From positions 581,445 through 645,444 of the forward strand of contig NZ_JAAOXD010000004.1 in the NCBI RefSeq assembly GCF_014694315.1: DNA of 64,000 nucleotides, given 5' to 3'. Source of the stretch: Arthrobacter ipis (GTDB taxonomy: Bacteria > Actinomycetota > Actinomycetes > Actinomycetales > Micrococcaceae). The position numbers and the translations under genes are program-made. A model generated the notes under the pieces. That model searched no databases. It had not been told where the DNA came from and saw only the letters and a list, made by a program, of their open reading frames with translations. Below are positions 25,347 through 32,816 of this stretch, piece after piece (position 1 is the stretch's first letter; every line of letters begins with the position of its first letter).

Positions 25347-25436
25347 GCCTGCCGCCGTCTTGCCTGCCGCCGTCTTGCCTGCCGCCGTCGTGCCTGCCGC
25401 CGTCGTGCCTGCCGCCGTCGTGCCTGCCGCCCTCGG
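25347..25436. repeat. 15-bp tandem repeat, six units
   Basis: Six units of GCCTGCCGCCGTCKT (25347, 25362, 25377, 25392, 25407, 25422). Units 1-2 have TT, 3-5 have GT, and the last is degenerate. The array begins right after the 17-bp hairpin and shares its GCCTGCC edge. It lies outside any gene I support. Confidence 0.85.
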
Positions 25437-25469
25437 GCTGGGCACTGTCGGGGGTAATAGGCCTGCAAC

Positions 25470-26087
25470 TCAGGGCGAGTGGTGGCTCCCGGTGTGTTCA
25501 CCGTGCGGCACAGCGAACTGGCCCGCCGTCGATGCGGCGAGTCCCGGCGTCGTGATGGCGGCAACCAGCACTGCACCGGCGAACGCGGCGGCGAGGAGCG
25601 TTCCCGCGCCCAGGCGGCCCGATGTGTTCTGGCCCGGTCCGCCGGAAAGATTGGGGGACCTGCGGCCGAGCCATGACGTGGCCGCGAGGATCATGAGGGT
25701 CAGCAGCAGGCCGGCGAGGTGGCTGATGCCCAGGCCGGCCATGCCGCTCCCTGCGGCCAGGACAATGGCCGCCACGTGCGCGGCGGCTGCGGCGGGCAGC
25801 AGGAGAGCGGAGACCCGCGGCATCGGGAAACGGTTCCTGCTCAGCCCGGCGACCGTCCATCCCAGCAGCGCTGCACCCCAGAGCAGGGCGGCCGCCGCGC
25901 CGGCCGCCCTGCCGGGAAAGTCAGTGCCGGGAAAGTCAGTGCCGGCGGCAGCAAACAGGCTGGAGGCGACGGCGAGGTTGACCGCTGCGGCGCCGAGGCC
26001 GGCAAAGCCGACGAAGAGCCTGACAGCATCGGAACGGGACATTCCCTGCGTTGCCGGAACAGCCGCGATAGCCTGGCTGGTCATCAT
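25470..26087 (-). CDS. hypothetical membrane protein with His-rich C-terminus
   Basis: 205 residues, unrecognised family. Four or five hydrophobic helices (about residues 22-48, 60-80, 93-112, 120-140 and 158-178), with an extracytoplasmic-looking His-rich tail VPHGEHTGSHHSP. A duplicated GTDFPGTDFPG between the first two helices comes from a 15-bp direct repeat (25911-25940). It lies 18 bp after the DUF4383 gene on the same strand, so the two are probably cotranscribed. The tail could bind a metal; this is only a guess. Confidence 0.6.
   Translation of the reverse strand: MMTSQAIAAVPATQGMSRSDAVRLFVGFAGLGAAAVNLAVASSLFAAAGTDFPGTDFPGRAAGAAAALLWGAALLGWTVAGLSRNRFPMPRVSALLLPAAAAAHVAAIVLAAGSGMAGLGISHLAGLLLTLMILAATSWLGRRSPNLSGGPGQNTSGRLGAGTLLAAAFAGAVLVAAITTPGLAASTAGQFAVPHGEHTGSHHSP
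25911..25945. repeat. 15-bp in-frame duplication
   Basis: GCCGGGAAAGTCAGT twice in tandem plus a partial third copy inside the membrane-protein gene, adding five residues. Confidence 0.85.
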
Positions 26088-26105
26088 TTTTTGGCGCGGG
26101 GTCGT

Positions 26106-26510
26106 CTAGGCGCGGGCCGTGGCGGGGACCTTGTCCAGAGACAGGCCGACGCCGAGCAGCAGGACCGCGCTCGCCAGGTGGAGAACATTGTCCGCGCCGT
26201 TGAGGGCAATGATGTTCAGGGGCGAGCTGAGCAGGAACAGGCCGAGGATGCCCACGAGCAGGTACACCGCACCCACCGCCGTGTTGATGGTGCGCGCCAT
26301 CTGGACATCCTTGACTCCGGCGTAGAGGAGAGCGGCGCCGATCGCGAGGTGGATCACGTTGTGCAGGGGGTTGACCTCGAAGATGACCAGGGTGGAGCCC
26401 TCAGTGGAGAAGAAGCCGACTCCAGACGTCACGGCGAAGCCGACGAGTCCCACCAGCAGGTAGACGGCTCCGAAGACAGTGGCGATAAGACGGTTAGGTG
26501 AGTTGCGCAT
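26106..26510 (-). CDS. DUF4383 domain membrane protein
   Basis: 134 residues with four helices. EVNPLHNVIHLAIGAALL and NGADNVLHLASAVLLLG are the repeated His-containing helices typical of DUF4383, a family of unknown function common in Actinobacteria. GGAAGGA lies ~9 nt before ATG 26510. Followed closely by the His-tailed membrane protein gene. Confidence 0.82.
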   Translation of the reverse strand: MRNSPNRLIATVFGAVYLLVGLVGFAVTSGVGFFSTEGSTLVIFEVNPLHNVIHLAIGAALLYAGVKDVQMARTINTAVGAVYLLVGILGLFLLSSPLNIIALNGADNVLHLASAVLLLGVGLSLDKVPATARA

Positions 26511-26637
26511 GGCCCAAATTCCTTCCGGTTGCTGGCCGGGGCAGTTGCCCTGGCCAGATTTGCGGAGCCCCGGCTGGGACTCTCGGAAGCAATTCGGGTC
26601 AGGTACGCGCTTGGATGGGTGCGCGGTCAGATGAGGG

Positions 26638-27336
26638 TCAGGCCTTTGGCCGGAGCTTGATGGTGACCAGCTTCAGTTCGTCCTTGCCGGCGAACCGGTA
26701 CGCCATTTCGATGTCCTTGCCCTGGCATTTGATGAGCCCCGCGACATCCGCAATGTTGTTGTCGTTCTGCGTGCTGACTTTGAGGTCGTCGTAGGCCGCG
26801 GTGCAGGACGGGTCCAGCTGGAGGCTCTTGACGCCTGACGCAAACTCCTCGCGGCTCAGCTGCTCCTTGAGGCTCGGGTCCATGTAGTCGTTGTAGGCCT
26901 TGTCCGTGTCGCCGGCGATAACCAGCTTGGTGAAGTTGTCCGCCAGGTCCCCGGCCTGCCGCGTGGACCCGCCCACCAGGTTCACCAGGAGCAGGACCCC
27001 GACGATCACCAGCAGGAGCACGCCTGCCACGATGCCCACCACGATCCAGAGGCCCTTGCGGCTTTTGGCCGGGGGCAGGCCCGGCAAGCCGAACGGGGAA
27101 GGCGGAAGGGCCCGCCGGCCCTGTCGTTGCTGTCGGCCTGGTTGGTAGGGGCCGGGCTGCTGCGCGCCGGGTTGCTGTCGGCCGGGTTGGTAGGGGCCGG
27201 GCTGCTGCGGACCGGGTTGGTAGGGGCCGGGCTGCTGCGGACCGGGTTGGTAGGGGCCGGGCTGCTGCGCGCCGGGTTGCTGTCGGCCGGGCTGGTAGGG
27301 GCCAGGCTGCTGCGGGGGGAGCGGGGGATTGCTCAA
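26638..27336 (-). CDS. membrane-anchored protein with Pro/Gln/Tyr-rich repeat N-terminus
   Basis: 232 residues from TTG 27336, which has GGAAAGG 6-7 nt upstream (a GTG at 27360 is an alternative without one). Residues ~5-70 are repeats of PGPYQPG and PGxQQ units, predicted cytoplasmic and disordered. One helix (about residues 93-120) leads to an extracellular domain of about 110 residues with two cysteines (DPSCTAAYDD and LIKCQGKD), resembling DUF4878-like lipoprotein/lumazine-like folds. Such repeat-plus-helix proteins are common in Actinobacteria; function unknown. A TAGGCT on the minus strand near 27420 could be its promoter. Confidence 0.7.
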   Translation of the reverse strand: MSNPPLPPQQPGPYQPGRQQPGAQQPGPYQPGPQQPGPYQPGPQQPGPYQPGRQQPGAQQPGPYQPGRQQRQGRRALPPSPFGLPGLPPAKSRKGLWIVVGIVAGVLLLVIVGVLLLVNLVGGSTRQAGDLADNFTKLVIAGDTDKAYNDYMDPSLKEQLSREEFASGVKSLQLDPSCTAAYDDLKVSTQNDNNIADVAGLIKCQGKDIEMAYRFAGKDELKLVTIKLRPKA

Positions 27337-27493
27337 CGGTGGGCCTTTCCGGCACCGCACCAGCGGCGCTCCAACTAACGGGGCACAGCCGGCGCCCGGT
27401 CACTCTTGTGGAATAGCCTATAGCGCCCGCGCTTTTGCATCGAAACGCCAGGAACCGTGATGATTTTGCGTCGTTACAGACGGCCAGGTGCAC

Positions 27494-27967
27494 CTAGTCT
27501 TCAGATGAGTTGCGCTCAAGCAATGGCTGGATCCGGAAAGGTATCAGTTCGCCCATCGCCAGGGCGGTGTCGGTCCTTTCGACGCCGTCGCAAGCCAGGA
27601 TCTTCCCGTTGATCCGGAAGAGGTCTTCGGCGTCCAGTGCCACCACTCGCAGCAGCAGGTCGGCCGAACCCGTCAGTCCGTAGCCCTCGAGGATCTCCGG
27701 CACGGCGGCCAGCTCCTCGGCGAGCGAGCCGAGCTTTTGCTGCTGGACATGGACCGAGATGAAGGCCATCAGCGGATACCCCAGGGACACCGGATTGATG
27801 CGCCGCTCGAACGACAGGAAAGCGTGCTTCTTCTCGAGTTGGGCCATCCGCGCCTGGACGGTGTTGCGGGAGAGGCCGAGCTTCTGGGCCAGGGCCACCA
27901 CAGTGCGGCGGGGGTCCTGTGCCAAGGCGGAGAGCAACCGTGTGTCTGTGCCATCCAAAGCTTGCAT
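27494..27967 (-). CDS. Lrp/AsnC-family transcriptional regulator
   Basis: 157 residues: N-terminal winged helix (about 4-50; LLSALAQDPRRTVVALAQKLG and SRNTVQARMAQLEKK), then the RAM/AsnC effector domain (about 65-140; GYPLMAFISVHV, LTGSADLLLRVVA). Divergent from the branched-chain 2-oxoacid dehydrogenase operon, the usual place of its activator (BkdR-like), so it probably senses a branched-chain amino acid. ATG 27967 is preferred; minus-strand TAGCCT lies 8 nt before it. Confidence 0.88.
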   Translation of the reverse strand: MQALDGTDTRLLSALAQDPRRTVVALAQKLGLSRNTVQARMAQLEKKHAFLSFERRINPVSLGYPLMAFISVHVQQQKLGSLAEELAAVPEILEGYGLTGSADLLLRVVALDAEDLFRINGKILACDGVERTDTALAMGELIPFRIQPLLERNSSED

Positions 27968-28049
27968 AATGCGCAAGGCTAGCACGGTCTGAGGCCGCCA
28001 AACAGTGCATTGTGCTCAGTTTTAGGCATGGTGGTTGTACCACTTGAGC

Positions 28050-28069
28050 ATTGTGAGTATGGTCACAAT
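28050..28069. promoter_or_regulatory. CRP/GlxR-type site in bkd divergent promoter
   Basis: ATTGTGA-GTATGG-TCACAAT is a perfect 7-6-7 palindrome and contains the exact CRP/GlxR consensus TGTGA-N6-TCACA (28052-28067). It lies ~100 bp upstream of the E1 alpha start and 83 bp from the Lrp start, suggesting cAMP-dependent control of branched-chain keto acid oxidation. Confidence 0.6.
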
Positions 28070-28162
28070 TAACCGGGGCAAAGGCGCCCGGGAGGCCGGA
28101 ATGCGGCGGTATCACGAGTCCTGCCGCGGGATGGTTAACGACGTCAGAAGGTTGCGGCAACA

Positions 28163-29338
28163 GTGGTGACAGACGATGCGGCCCAGGGCGGAACAGCCGC
28201 CGGCCAGGACAACAATGCAGGGCACCAGGGTGGCGCAGGCCACAACATGGTCCAGCTGATCACCCCCGCGGGGGAGCGTGTCAGCCATCCGGAGTATGAC
28301 CCCTGGGTGAAGGACGTATCAGACGAGCAGCTGTGCTCGCTTTACGAGGACCTGGTGGTGATCCGGCGGATCGACAAAGAGGCAACAGCGCTGCAGCGCC
28401 AGGGCGAACTGGGCCTCTGGCCGCCGCTGCTGGGCCAGGAGGCCTCGCAGGTGGGATCGGTGCGGTCCCTGCGGGATGACGACTTTATTTTCCCCAGCTA
28501 CCGCGAGAACGGCGTGGCCTACTGCCGCGGCGTGGACCTCGCGGACATCCTTCGCGTCTGGCGCGGCGCTGCCTCCGGCGGCTGGGATCCGTACACGGTC
28601 AACATGGCCATCCCGCAGATCGTGATCGGCGCACAGACGCTGCATGCCACCGGGTACGCCATGGGGATCCAGAACGACGGTGCCGACTCCGCGGCGATTG
28701 TGTACTTCGGCGACGGCGCCACCAGTGAGGGCGACGTGAACGAGGCCATGGTCTTTGCCGCCAGCTTCCAGGTGCCCCTGGTGTTCTTCTGCCAAAACAA
28801 TCACTGGGCCATTTCGGAACCGGTGCGCCTCCAATCCCACACGCAGCTGGTGGACCGCGGGGCCGGATTCGGCATCCCCAGCATGCGGGTCGACGGCAAC
28901 GATGTCCTGGCGGTCATGGCTGCCACCCGGGTCGCCCTCGACCGGGCCCGCCGGGGCGGCGGACCCACCTTCATCGAGGCCGTCACCTACAGGATGGGCC
29001 CGCATACGACGGCGGATGACCCCACCCGGTACCGTGACCCCAACGAACTCGAGGACTGGGCGGCCAAGGATCCGATCGGACGGGTCCATGCACTGCTTGA
29101 CCGGAAGGGCCTGTTCACCGAGGAGTTCGAAGCCGGCGTGCGGACCAAGGCAGACACCGTCGCCCGCGAGCTGCGTGCCGGGTGCGTCGGCATGCCGGAT
29201 CCCGAACCCCTGGACGTCTTCAAGCACGTGTACAGCACCCCCAACTCCTGGCTGGACCGCCAGCAGGACCACTACTCCCGTTACCTTGCCTCCTTCGGCG
29301 ATCCCGAAGGGGCAACACAAGAAGAAGGTGCACGCTGA
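28163..29338 (+). CDS. branched-chain 2-oxoacid dehydrogenase E1, alpha subunit
   Basis: Thiamine-diphosphate subunit decarboxylating branched-chain 2-oxoacids. The TPP motif is complete: GDG at residues 183-185 and NN at 212-213 (YFGDGATSEGDVNEAMVF ... FFCQNNHW). 391 residues, including a ~40-residue polar N-terminal extension. AGAAGG is the ribosome-binding site for GTG 28163 (a second GTG follows). First gene of an E1a-E1b-E2 operon; pyruvate dehydrogenase activity cannot be excluded from sequence, but Lrp and the leucine cluster point to branched-chain acids. Confidence 0.9.
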   Translation: MVTDDAAQGGTAAGQDNNAGHQGGAGHNMVQLITPAGERVSHPEYDPWVKDVSDEQLCSLYEDLVVIRRIDKEATALQRQGELGLWPPLLGQEASQVGSVRSLRDDDFIFPSYRENGVAYCRGVDLADILRVWRGAASGGWDPYTVNMAIPQIVIGAQTLHATGYAMGIQNDGADSAAIVYFGDGATSEGDVNEAMVFAASFQVPLVFFCQNNHWAISEPVRLQSHTQLVDRGAGFGIPSMRVDGNDVLAVMAATRVALDRARRGGGPTFIEAVTYRMGPHTTADDPTRYRDPNELEDWAAKDPIGRVHALLDRKGLFTEEFEAGVRTKADTVARELRAGCVGMPDPEPLDVFKHVYSTPNSWLDRQQDHYSRYLASFGDPEGATQEEGAR

Positions 29339-30348
29339 TGACGCAGATGACCTTTGCGCGGGCAATAAACTCAGGCCTCCGCAGATCCCTCGACAACGAT
29401 CCCAAGGTGCTCCTCATGGGCGAGGACATCGGCACCCTGGGCGGCGTCTTCCGTGTGACGGACGGATTGCAGAAGGACTTCGGCAAGCACCGCGTGGTGG
29501 ACACGCCCCTGGCGGAGTCCGGCATTGTGGGCACCGCTGTTGGCCTGGCCTACCGCGGATACCGGCCGGTGGTGGAGATCCAGTTCGACGGTTTTGTCTA
29601 CCCCGCCTTCGACCAGATCGTGTCGCAGGTGGCCAAGATGCATTACCGCAGCCGCGGCGCCGTGAAAATGCCCATCACCATCCGCATCCCGTTCGGCGGC
29701 GGCATCGGGTCGCCGGAGCACCACTCCGAGTCGCCGGAGGCCTACTTCGCCCACACGGCGGGCCTGCGGGTGGTCACCCCGGCCAGTCCGCAGGACGCCC
29801 ACACCATGATCCAGCAGGCCATTTCCAGCGATGACCCCGTGGTGTTCTTCGAGCCCAAGCGCCGTTACCACGACAAAGGCGAAGTGGACGAGTCGCTCGA
29901 TCCCAGATCAGCCCCGCCGATGGGGCAGGCCCGGGTTGTCACGGACGGGAGCGACGTCACACTCGTGGCCTACGGGCCGCTGGTGAAGACGGCCCGTGAT
30001 GCTGCGACAGCGGCCGCGGACGAAGGCGTCTCGGTTGAGGTCATCGACCTGCGGTCGCTGGCTCCGGTGGATTTCGCCACGGTGGAGGCCTCGGTCCGCA
30101 AGACGGGACGGCTGGTGATCACCCACGAGGCCGGGCAGTCGGGCGGGCTCGGCGCAGAGGTTGCGGCCAGCATTACCGAGCGCTGCTTCTACCACCTGGA
30201 GGCGGCACCCGTCCGCGTCACCGGGTTCGACGTGCCGTACCCCTATTCGAAGGTGGAGATGCACCATCTTCCGAATCTGGACCGGATCCTCGACGGCGTG
30301 GACCGGGCGCTGGGCCGGCCGAATTCGCTGAGCGGGCTGGAAGGATGA
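29338..30348 (+). CDS. branched-chain 2-oxoacid dehydrogenase E1, beta subunit
   Basis: 336 residues from ATG 29338, which shares one base with the stop of the alpha-subunit gene. Typical beta-subunit landmarks: LLMGEDIGTLGGVFRVTDGL, DTPLAESGIVGTAVGLA and VEIQFDGFVYPAFDQIVSQ; the C-terminal transketolase domain has the E1/E2-docking region ending FDVPYPYSKVE. Forms an alpha2-beta2 tetramer with the preceding gene product. Confidence 0.93.
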   Translation: MTQMTFARAINSGLRRSLDNDPKVLLMGEDIGTLGGVFRVTDGLQKDFGKHRVVDTPLAESGIVGTAVGLAYRGYRPVVEIQFDGFVYPAFDQIVSQVAKMHYRSRGAVKMPITIRIPFGGGIGSPEHHSESPEAYFAHTAGLRVVTPASPQDAHTMIQQAISSDDPVVFFEPKRRYHDKGEVDESLDPRSAPPMGQARVVTDGSDVTLVAYGPLVKTARDAATAAADEGVSVEVIDLRSLAPVDFATVEASVRKTGRLVITHEAGQSGGLGAEVAASITERCFYHLEAAPVRVTGFDVPYPYSKVEMHHLPNLDRILDGVDRALGRPNSLSGLEG

Positions 30349-31718
30349 CCGCCACCATGATCAAGGAATTCCGGCTGCCCGATCTCGGCGAAGGGCTGAC
30401 CGAATCCGAAATCGTCAGCTGGAAAGTCGGGGTCGGGGACACCGTCAGCCTCAACCAGATTATTGCCGAGGTGGAGACTGCCAAAGCAGTGGTGGAGCTG
30501 CCCTCACCGTTCGCGGGCGTAATTACGGCCCTGCATGAACAGCCGGGAACCGTGGTGGAGGTGGGCAAACCGATTGTTTCGTTCGAGGTAAAGGACGACG
30601 CCGGTAACCAGACCGCCGCTGCCGCTCCGGCTGAGGCAGCGCTCCCCAAGAGGGAACCCAACCTCGTCGGGTACGGCGCCGTCGTCGAAAGCACCGGCCG
30701 TCCCGTCCGGCGGCAGCGAAGGCTGGTCGAGCCCGCCCGGCCGGCTGAGCCTGTCGAAACCAAGCCCGCCCCGCTCGTTGAGCCTGTCGAAACCAAGCCT
30801 CCTGCCGACACCGCTCCCGCCGAGCGGCCCCGTTCCACGCCGCCCGTCCGGAAGCTGGCCAAGGACCTCGGAGTCGATCTGGAGAGCGTCACGGGGACCG
30901 GCCCCAGCGGTCTCATTACCCGTGACGATGTGCGCAATTTCGTGGGCGGCGGGGATCTTCCCGCGGCCGCCCACGAGCTGGCAGCACAGGACCTGCAGCC
31001 CGCGCCGGCACAGGGCGAGCGTGAGGTGCGCACGCCGATCAAGGGTGTCCGCAAGTTCACGGCAGCCGCCATGGTCAGCAGCGCGTTTACCGCACCCCAT
31101 GTGACGGAGTTTCTCACTGTCGACGTCACTCCTTCCATGGAGCTGCTGGCCAGGCTTAAGGAAAGCAAGGCCTTTGCCGGTCACAAGCTCACACCGCTGA
31201 CCCTCGCGGCCAAGGCTGTCCTGATTGCCCTGCGGCGCAATCCTGGCCTGAACGCCAGATGGGATGAGGCCAACCAGGAGATCGTGCAGTTCAATTACGT
31301 GAACCTGGGCATCGCGGCCGCAACCCCGCGCGGTCTCACCGTTCCCAACATCAAGGATGCGGACCGGCTGGCGCTGGTCGACTTGTCCACCGCGCTCGCA
31401 GGACTGACGGACACGGCCAGGGCCGGCAAGACCAGCCCGGCGGACCTCTCGGGCGGCACCATCTCCATCACCAACATCGGTGTCTTCGGCATCGACGCCG
31501 GCACGCCCATCCTCAACCCGGGGGAGGCTGCGATCCTCGCCATGGGCGCCGTCCGGAAAACCCCGTGGGAGTACCAGGACCAGGTCGCGTTGAGGCAGGT
31601 CATGACGCTGAGCCTCTCCTTCGACCACCGGCTGGTGGATGGCGAGCAGGGATCCAGGTTCCTGGCCGACGTGGGCGCCCTCCTCGCGGATCCCGGCATG
31701 GCCTTCGCGATGGCCTAG
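30345..31718 (+). CDS. dihydrolipoyl acyltransferase (E2) of 2-oxoacid dehydrogenase complex
   Basis: 457 residues: one lipoyl domain (residues ~6-82; lipoylated K47 in VETAKA), a Pro/Glu/Ala-rich linker, the E1/E3-binding domain (~167-202; VRKLAKDLGVDL, GTGPSGLITRDDV) and the catalytic acyltransferase domain with H428 and D432 in DHRLVDG. The linker holds a duplicated EPVETKP encoded by a 33-bp-period repeat (30746-30799). Overlaps the beta-subunit gene by 4 bp. No E3 gene is here, so a shared lipoamide dehydrogenase is presumably used. Confidence 0.93.
   Translation: MTATMIKEFRLPDLGEGLTESEIVSWKVGVGDTVSLNQIIAEVETAKAVVELPSPFAGVITALHEQPGTVVEVGKPIVSFEVKDDAGNQTAAAAPAEAALPKREPNLVGYGAVVESTGRPVRRQRRLVEPARPAEPVETKPAPLVEPVETKPPADTAPAERPRSTPPVRKLAKDLGVDLESVTGTGPSGLITRDDVRNFVGGGDLPAAAHELAAQDLQPAPAQGEREVRTPIKGVRKFTAAAMVSSAFTAPHVTEFLTVDVTPSMELLARLKESKAFAGHKLTPLTLAAKAVLIALRRNPGLNARWDEANQEIVQFNYVNLGIAAATPRGLTVPNIKDADRLALVDLSTALAGLTDTARAGKTSPADLSGGTISITNIGVFGIDAGTPILNPGEAAILAMGAVRKTPWEYQDQVALRQVMTLSLSFDHRLVDGEQGSRFLADVGALLADPGMAFAMA
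30746..30799 (+). repeat. 21-bp direct repeat in the E2 linker, similar to an actinobacterial intergenic repeat
   Basis: Two identical 21-bp copies (30746-30766, 30779-30799), 33 bp apart and in frame. The complement, GGTTTCGACAGGCTCA, resembles a short dispersed repeat I recall from intergenic regions of Micrococcales; that link is from memory. Confidence 0.6.
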
Positions 31719-31730
31719 CCCGCGATTCCA

Positions 31731-31766
31731 GGTTGCCTGCCGCTCGCGCTCGAGCGGCAGGCAACC
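31731..31766. terminator. terminator hairpin after E2 gene
   Basis: Perfect 16-bp stem GGTTGCCTGCCGCTCG / CGAGCGGCAGGCAACC with a CGCT loop, 13 bp after the stop codon. Confidence 0.82.
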
Positions 31767-31826
31767 GGGAACCAAACAGCCGGGAACCAAACAGCCGGGA
31801 ACCAAGCAGCCTGCAACCAAACGGGG
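31767..31826. repeat. 15-bp tandem repeat behind the E2 terminator
   Basis: GGGAACCAAACAGCC at 31767 and 31782, GGGAACCAAGCAGCC at 31797, and a degenerate fourth copy at 31812. It starts at the very base after the hairpin, whose last bases CAACC it echoes. Confidence 0.85.
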
Positions 31827-31934
31827 GCACTTTGAGGCCGCAATTGCCGTTTCAGCGCCCAAGGCCCGGCGTGTCCGTGTCGAAGTGCCCCGGTTTTGGC
31901 GCGGGACCTGGCGCGGTGTGGCCCGGCAGCGGGG

Positions 31935-32013
31935 GTCAGTCGTGGAGCGGTCAGCCGGGGAGCGCAGTCAGCCGTGAAGCAGTCAGCTGTGCAGCGCAGT
32001 CAGTCGGAGAGCG
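31935..32013. repeat. 15/17-bp tandem repeat containing the TetR stop codon
   Basis: Five units starting GTCAGYCG/GTCAGCTG and ending AGCG or AGCA (31935, 31950, 31967, 31982, 31999), alternating 15 and 17 bp. The fifth unit includes the stop codon and last codons of the leftward TetR gene; the other four lie downstream of it. Confidence 0.8.
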
Positions 32014-32671
32014 GGTTGTCCGTCACCAGCAGGGCCGCCAGCGCCATGCTCTCCAGAAGCGGACGCGCCGACTTGAGGGCCATCCGGCTGCCGTGGTTGC
32101 GGACGGAGTGCGGGGTGGAGTTGATCAGGCCGAATGTCGCGTGGGCGCGCATACGGAGGTCGGCCGTGTCTGTTGCGCCATGGATGCCGGCGAGCACGTC
32201 CACCCACACTTCCACGTAGCTGCGCTGCAGGGCACGTACCTGTGCCTGGTCCTCGCTGGTCAGGTTGCTGAAATCCCGGTCCTGCACCCGGATCACGTCG
32301 GGGTTGCTGAGGGCAAAGTCCACGTGGAACTGCACCAGCCGGTTGAGGGCGGCGGAGGGCTCGGCGGCGTCGGCAACTACGTGGCGGCCGCCGTCGAGCA
32401 GGTCCTGGCTGACGGTGAGCAGCAGCGCACCCAGCACTGCCTGCTTTCCGGGGAAGTGGCGGTACACGGCGGGTCCGCTCACGCCTGCCGCGGCGCCGAG
32501 GTCCTCGAGGGAGACCCGGTTGAACCCGTTGACGGCGAAGAGCGTGGCCGCGGCGGACAGGAGCGCCTGCCGGCGGGATTCCTTCGCCCGGCTGCGCTGC
32601 GTCGGACCGGTTGTCTCGCGGCCGGCTGCGGCCTGGCCGGGAGCGGTGAGCTCTCGATCTGTGGTGGGCAC
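32000..32671 (-). CDS. TetR-family transcriptional regulator (leucine/isovalerate cluster)
   Basis: 223 residues from GTG 32671 (GAGGAGG just upstream). The helix-turn-helix is at about residues 32-80 (RRQALLSAAATLFAVNGFNRVSLEDL, AGVSGPAVYRHFPGKQAVL), followed by a ligand-binding domain. Divergent from the acyl-CoA carboxylase operon, as is the TetR gene Rv2506 of the equivalent M. tuberculosis cluster. It probably represses the operon and responds to an acyl-CoA intermediate. Confidence 0.87.
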   Translation of the reverse strand: MPTTDRELTAPGQAAAGRETTGPTQRSRAKESRRQALLSAAATLFAVNGFNRVSLEDLGAAAGVSGPAVYRHFPGKQAVLGALLLTVSQDLLDGGRHVVADAAEPSAALNRLVQFHVDFALSNPDVIRVQDRDFSNLTSEDQAQVRALQRSYVEVWVDVLAGIHGATDTADLRMRAHATFGLINSTPHSVRNHGSRMALKSARPLLESMALAALLVTDNPLSD

Positions 32672-32700
32672 ATTTCCTCCTCGGAACCCAAAGAACTCTA

Positions 32701-32717
32701 CCAACAACCTGTGTTGG
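32701..32717. promoter_or_regulatory. 6-5-6 inverted repeat, candidate TetR operator
   Basis: CCAACA-ACCTG-TGTTGG, perfect, in the 145-bp divergent region between the TetR gene and the carboxylase operon. Confidence 0.5.
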
Positions 32718-32723
32718 ACATCA

Positions 32724-32767
32724 CAGTTACTTGAGACTAACCTGATCTCAGTTACGAGGCACTAACC
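32724..32767. promoter_or_regulatory. 25-bp-period direct repeat in the carboxylase promoter
   Basis: CAGTTAC ... ACTAACC occurs twice with the same internal spacing (32724-32742 and 32749-32767). The two copies sit where a promoter for the operon is expected; they may be a second regulator-binding element. Confidence 0.45.
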
Positions 32768-32816
32768 GAAATGCGGCAGGACTGCCGCCGGACGTGCCCG
32801 GGAATGGAAGCGGTCA

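Noticed and set aside
25347..25436. 15-bp repeats as a CRISPR array
   Set aside because: Units are contiguous without spacers and far shorter than CRISPR repeats; no cas genes.
31935..32013. 15/17-bp units as an iteron origin
   Set aside because: No replication-initiator gene, no AT-rich region, and the array overlaps the end of a regulator gene.
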